From Pseudomonadota bacterium (lineage in GTDB: Bacteria; Pseudomonadota; Alphaproteobacteria; Rhizobiales; Hyphomicrobiaceae): a DNA stretch of 10,048 nucleotides. The notes under the pieces were generated by a model. That model saw only the letters and a list, made by a program, of their open reading frames with translations. It did not search any database and was not told where the DNA came from. Shown here piece after piece: positions 8,048 to 10,048 of the stretch. Every line of letters starts with the position of its first letter. Position 1 is the stretch's first letter. The stretch spans positions 1-10,048 of the forward strand of contig JAEVZQ010000416.1 in NCBI GenBank assembly GCA_023392135.1, in the 5' to 3' direction. The position numbers and the translations under genes were made by a program.

Positions 8048-8947
8048 CTACAGCTTGATCTTCGGGTCCAGCCAGTCCCTCAGCGAATCGCCGAACAGGT
8101 TGAAGGCGAACACCGCGAAGCTGATGGCGAGACCCGGAAAGATGATCATCCAGGGCGCCTGCTCATAGAACTCCTGCGAGCTGCCGGAGAGCATCAGGCC
8201 CCATGCCGCCGTGGGCTCGGTAACGCCCAATCCCAGGAACGACAGCGAAGCCTCGAGCAGGATCGCCTGAGCGATGAACGCGGTGAACATGATCAGGAAC
8301 GGCGCTACCACGTTGGGTGCGATATGCCGGAAGATGATGCGGCTGTGGCCGTAGCCGGCGGCCCGCGCGGCATCGACGTAGGGCATCTCCCGGATGGCGA
8401 GTGCCGAGGCGCGCACCACGCGAGCGACCTTCGGGATCATCGGGATCGCAATCGCGACGATGAGGTTGAGATCGAGGCCGAGGACAGGCCATTTGCCGAG
8501 CACGGCAACCACCGCAAGCGCCAGCACGATGATCGGGAAGGACAGCAGGACGTCCATGAAGCGCTGGATCAGCATATCGATCCGGCCACCGAAATAAGCC
8601 GACACGACGCCGATCATTGCACCGATGCCGGAGCCCAGCAGCGAGGACAGGAAGCCGACCGCCAACGCTGTGCGCGCACCGTAGATGATGCGCGAGAACA
8701 CGTCGCGTCCGAAGGCATCCGTCCCCATCAGGTGATCCCATGACGGCGCGGCGAGCATGGCCCCGTAGTCGAGCGCCAGCGGATCGTAGGGCGCGACGTA
8801 CTCGGCGAAGATGCCGGCGATGAAAAGGCAGATGATGAAGACGAGCCCGGCCGCGCCCAGCGGCTGCGTGAAGGCGAACTGCACCAGCGGGTGCCGCTTC
8901 TTCGGCACCTTGTAGGTGATCTGCGGGGCTTCTTCGGCAATGGCCAT
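8048..8947 (-). CDS. ABC importer permease, DppC/OppC-like
   Basis: An inner-membrane subunit of a peptide/nickel-type ABC importer, 299 residues, a normal length. The N-terminal cytoplasmic tail (1-28) leads into the first membrane segment (about 29-50), then the family motif MGTDAFGRDVFSRIIYGART (74-93), further hydrophobic segments near 96-118, 132-150, 160-172 and 215-238, the EAA loop for docking the ATPase (MPYVDAARAAGYGHSRIIFR at 188-207), EASLSFLGLGV (232-242) and a last segment near 266-288. GDSLRDWLDPKIKL at the C-terminus is typical. It starts 1 base after the stop of the DppB-like gene and has no strong ribosome site, so translation is probably coupled. The pair would form the pore. 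The ATPases are not found downstream, where gdhA follows after 270 bases. Substrate class (dipeptide, oligopeptide, nickel, glutathione or opine) cannot be told. Confidence 0.92.
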   Translation of the reverse strand: MAIAEEAPQITYKVPKKRHPLVQFAFTQPLGAAGLVFIICLFIAGIFAEYVAPYDPLALDYGAMLAAPSWDHLMGTDAFGRDVFSRIIYGARTALAVGFLSSLLGSGIGAMIGVVSAYFGGRIDMLIQRFMDVLLSFPIIVLALAVVAVLGKWPVLGLDLNLIVAIAIPMIPKVARVVRASALAIREMPYVDAARAAGYGHSRIIFRHIAPNVVAPFLIMFTAFIAQAILLEASLSFLGLGVTEPTAAWGLMLSGSSQEFYEQAPWMIIFPGLAISFAVFAFNLFGDSLRDWLDPKIKL

Positions 8948-8948
8948 A

Positions 8949-9902
8949 TCAGCGGTACCGGATTCGCGGATCGAGCGCCGCGTAGAGCAGATCGACCAGG
9001 AAGTTGATGACGATGAAGAACGTCGCGACCAGCATGACCAGCGCCTGCACCATCGTGTAGTCGGCGCGCGTCACCGTCTCGACGAACAGCTTGCCGATGC
9101 CATTCAGGTTGAAGACCTGCTCGGTGACGACCAGACCGCCAATGAGAAAAGCGAACTCAAGGCCGATCACGGTGACGACCGGCAGCATGGCATTGCGCAT
9201 CGCGTGACGGGAGACGACGAGCCGTTCGAAGACGCCCTTGGCCCGCGCGGTGCGGATATAGTCCTCCTGCAGCACCTCCAGGATGGTCGAGCGTGTCATG
9301 CGCGTGGCGACGGCCGAATACCGGTAGCCGACGGCCATGGCCGGCCAGATGAGCTGCGAAAGATTGGTCCAGGGGTCCTCGTAGATGGGCGTGAAAGTCA
9401 ACGGGGGGATCCAGTTGAACAGCAGCAGCAAGCCCAGGATCATCAGCATGCCGAGCCAGAAGGATGGCACGGCAAGACCGGCGATCGCGAAGACCTGAAT
9501 GGTGCGGTCGACCCAAGTATCCTTGAACAGGGCCGCGATGGTGCCCAGCGGGATTGCGATCAGCGTCGCCAGGATGGTCGCCATGATGGCGACCTGCATG
9601 GACAGCTCCAGCCGGCTGGAGATCTCGTCCCAGACCGGACGGCCCGTCCACATGGAGACGCCGAAGTCACCTACCGCGATGCCGGTCATCCAGTCGATGA
9701 ACTGCTGCCATAGCGGCTGGTCGAGACCGAGACGGGCGCGCTCCTGCGCCAGCACCTCCGGGCTCACCTGCCCGCCTTCCATCAGGAACCGCAGCTCGAC
9801 GATATCGCCGGGCATCATGCGCAGCAGCAGGAAGACGAGCACCGCTACACCCAGCAGTGTCGGTATCATCAGAAGCAGGCGGTTGATGGTGTAACGAAGC
9901 AT
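8949..9902 (-). CDS. ABC importer permease, DppB/OppB-like
   Basis: The partner permease of the same peptide/nickel-type importer, 317 residues. The start MLRYTINRLLLMIPTLLGVA, with a first membrane segment at about 8-28, is the classic opening of the DppB group. It is followed by MPGDIVELRF, a periplasmic stretch with RLGLDQPLWQQFIDWMTG (57-74) and GDFGVSMWTGRPV (78-90), membrane segments near 102-126, 136-163, 182-198, 240-262 and 285-308, and the EAA loop QEDYIRTARAKGVFERLVVS (212-231). YAALDPRIRYR ends the protein as usual. ATG at 9902 has no clear Shine-Dalgarno sequence, although the N-terminus fits the family so well that another start is unlikely. It lies 84 bases after the binding-protein gene, behind a stem-loop, and 1 base before the DppC-like gene, so the three form one operon with lower permease output expected. 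Confidence 0.93.
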   Translation of the reverse strand: MLRYTINRLLLMIPTLLGVAVLVFLLLRMMPGDIVELRFLMEGGQVSPEVLAQERARLGLDQPLWQQFIDWMTGIAVGDFGVSMWTGRPVWDEISSRLELSMQVAIMATILATLIAIPLGTIAALFKDTWVDRTIQVFAIAGLAVPSFWLGMLMILGLLLLFNWIPPLTFTPIYEDPWTNLSQLIWPAMAVGYRYSAVATRMTRSTILEVLQEDYIRTARAKGVFERLVVSRHAMRNAMLPVVTVIGLEFAFLIGGLVVTEQVFNLNGIGKLFVETVTRADYTMVQALVMLVATFFIVINFLVDLLYAALDPRIRYR

Positions 9903-9937
9903 CGCGAGCCGATTGAAAACTCAGGGGCGGTTTGATC

Positions 9938-9966
9938 GGGCGGCCCGGCATCAGCCAAGGCCGCCC
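9938..9966 (-). other. Stem-loop between binding-protein and permease genes
   Basis: GGGCGGCC (9938-9945) and GGCCGCCC (9959-9966) are perfect 8-bp arms. An inner GGC/GCC pair can extend the stem around a TGAT loop. It starts 21 bases after the binding-protein stop on the minus strand and is not followed by a T-run. Stable stem-loops at this place in ABC operons commonly protect the binding-protein message or cut read-through so that the periplasmic protein outnumbers the permeases. That role is inferred here; the structure is directly visible. Confidence 0.6.
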
Positions 9967-9986
9967 TCTCTGCTACTGGTCGCGTG

Positions 9987-10048
9987 TCACTGGTCGAGCC
10001 AGACGTCCTGAAGGTCCTGGTTCAGGTAGTGGCTCGGCGACATGTGCC
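9987..10048 (-). CDS. ABC importer substrate-binding protein (family 5), C-terminal tail only
   Basis: Only the last 20 codons plus two bases are inside the window. They read HMSPSHYLNQDLQDVWLDQ and then TGA. A C-terminal end of this type (a YLNQ stretch, then DVWLDQ) is what I would expect of periplasmic peptide-binding proteins of the DppA/solute-binding family 5. Position supports it: same strand, directly upstream of the DppB-like and DppC-like permeases. The mature protein would bind the substrate in the periplasm and pass it to the permease pair. With so few residues the call rests largely on context, and the start and signal peptide lie beyond the right edge. Confidence 0.7.
   Translation of the reverse strand, partial: HMSPSHYLNQDLQDVWLDQ

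Overview
The window is GC-rich and dense with genes on the minus strand. Its gene families are typical of a metabolically versatile Alphaproteobacterium of the Rhizobiales/Rhodospirillales kind: a MatA-like malonyl-CoA decarboxylase, a CaiB/BaiF CoA-transferase paired with an HMG-CoA-lyase-like enzyme, a peptide/nickel-type ABC importer and an NADP-type glutamate dehydrogenase. This is an inference from gene content only. I see no tRNA, rRNA, CRISPR array, insertion sequence or phage gene.

Layout, left to right. (1) 1-638, minus: the N-terminal half of malonyl-CoA decarboxylase, running off the left edge. (2) 743-1546, plus: a metallo-beta-lactamase-fold hydrolase of the N-acyl-homoserine-lactonase-like type, divergent from (1) across a ~104-bp gap that holds a perfect inverted repeat. 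(3) 1562-5714, minus: a four-gene catabolic unit transcribed in the order family III CoA-transferase, HMG-CoA-lyase-like enzyme, small ABM-fold monooxygenase-like protein, AMP-forming acyl-CoA synthetase. The first two genes overlap by ATGA and the others are 47 and 12 bases apart. The upstream gap carries 9-bp direct repeats exactly 20 bp apart. (4) 5870-6301, minus: a remnant of an XRE/MmyB-type regulator that keeps the C-terminal ligand-binding part but has no helix-turn-helix. (5) 6428-7777, minus: gdhA. (6) 8048-10048, minus: a peptide/nickel-type ABC importer, comprising the tail of a substrate-binding protein, then a DppB-like and a DppC-like permease, with a strong stem-loop between the binding protein and the first permease.

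How it may work together (inference). The CoA-transferase and lyase look like a two-step route in which a 3-hydroxy-3-methyl-type dicarboxylate is loaded onto CoA and then split to acetyl-CoA plus a keto acid. The acyl-CoA synthetase could activate a related acid or a cleavage product. The lactonase-like hydrolase could open a lactone precursor. Malonyl-CoA decarboxylase would return malonyl-CoA to acetyl-CoA. Glutamate dehydrogenase and the ABC importer look like independent units. Nothing here is clearly a new defence or mobile system; the main open question is the substrate of the CoA-thioester cluster and what regulates it.

Three starts were set by ribosome binding sites and family length rather than by the longest open frame. 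All are GTG: malonyl-CoA decarboxylase at 638, CoA-transferase at 5714 and gdhA at 7777.
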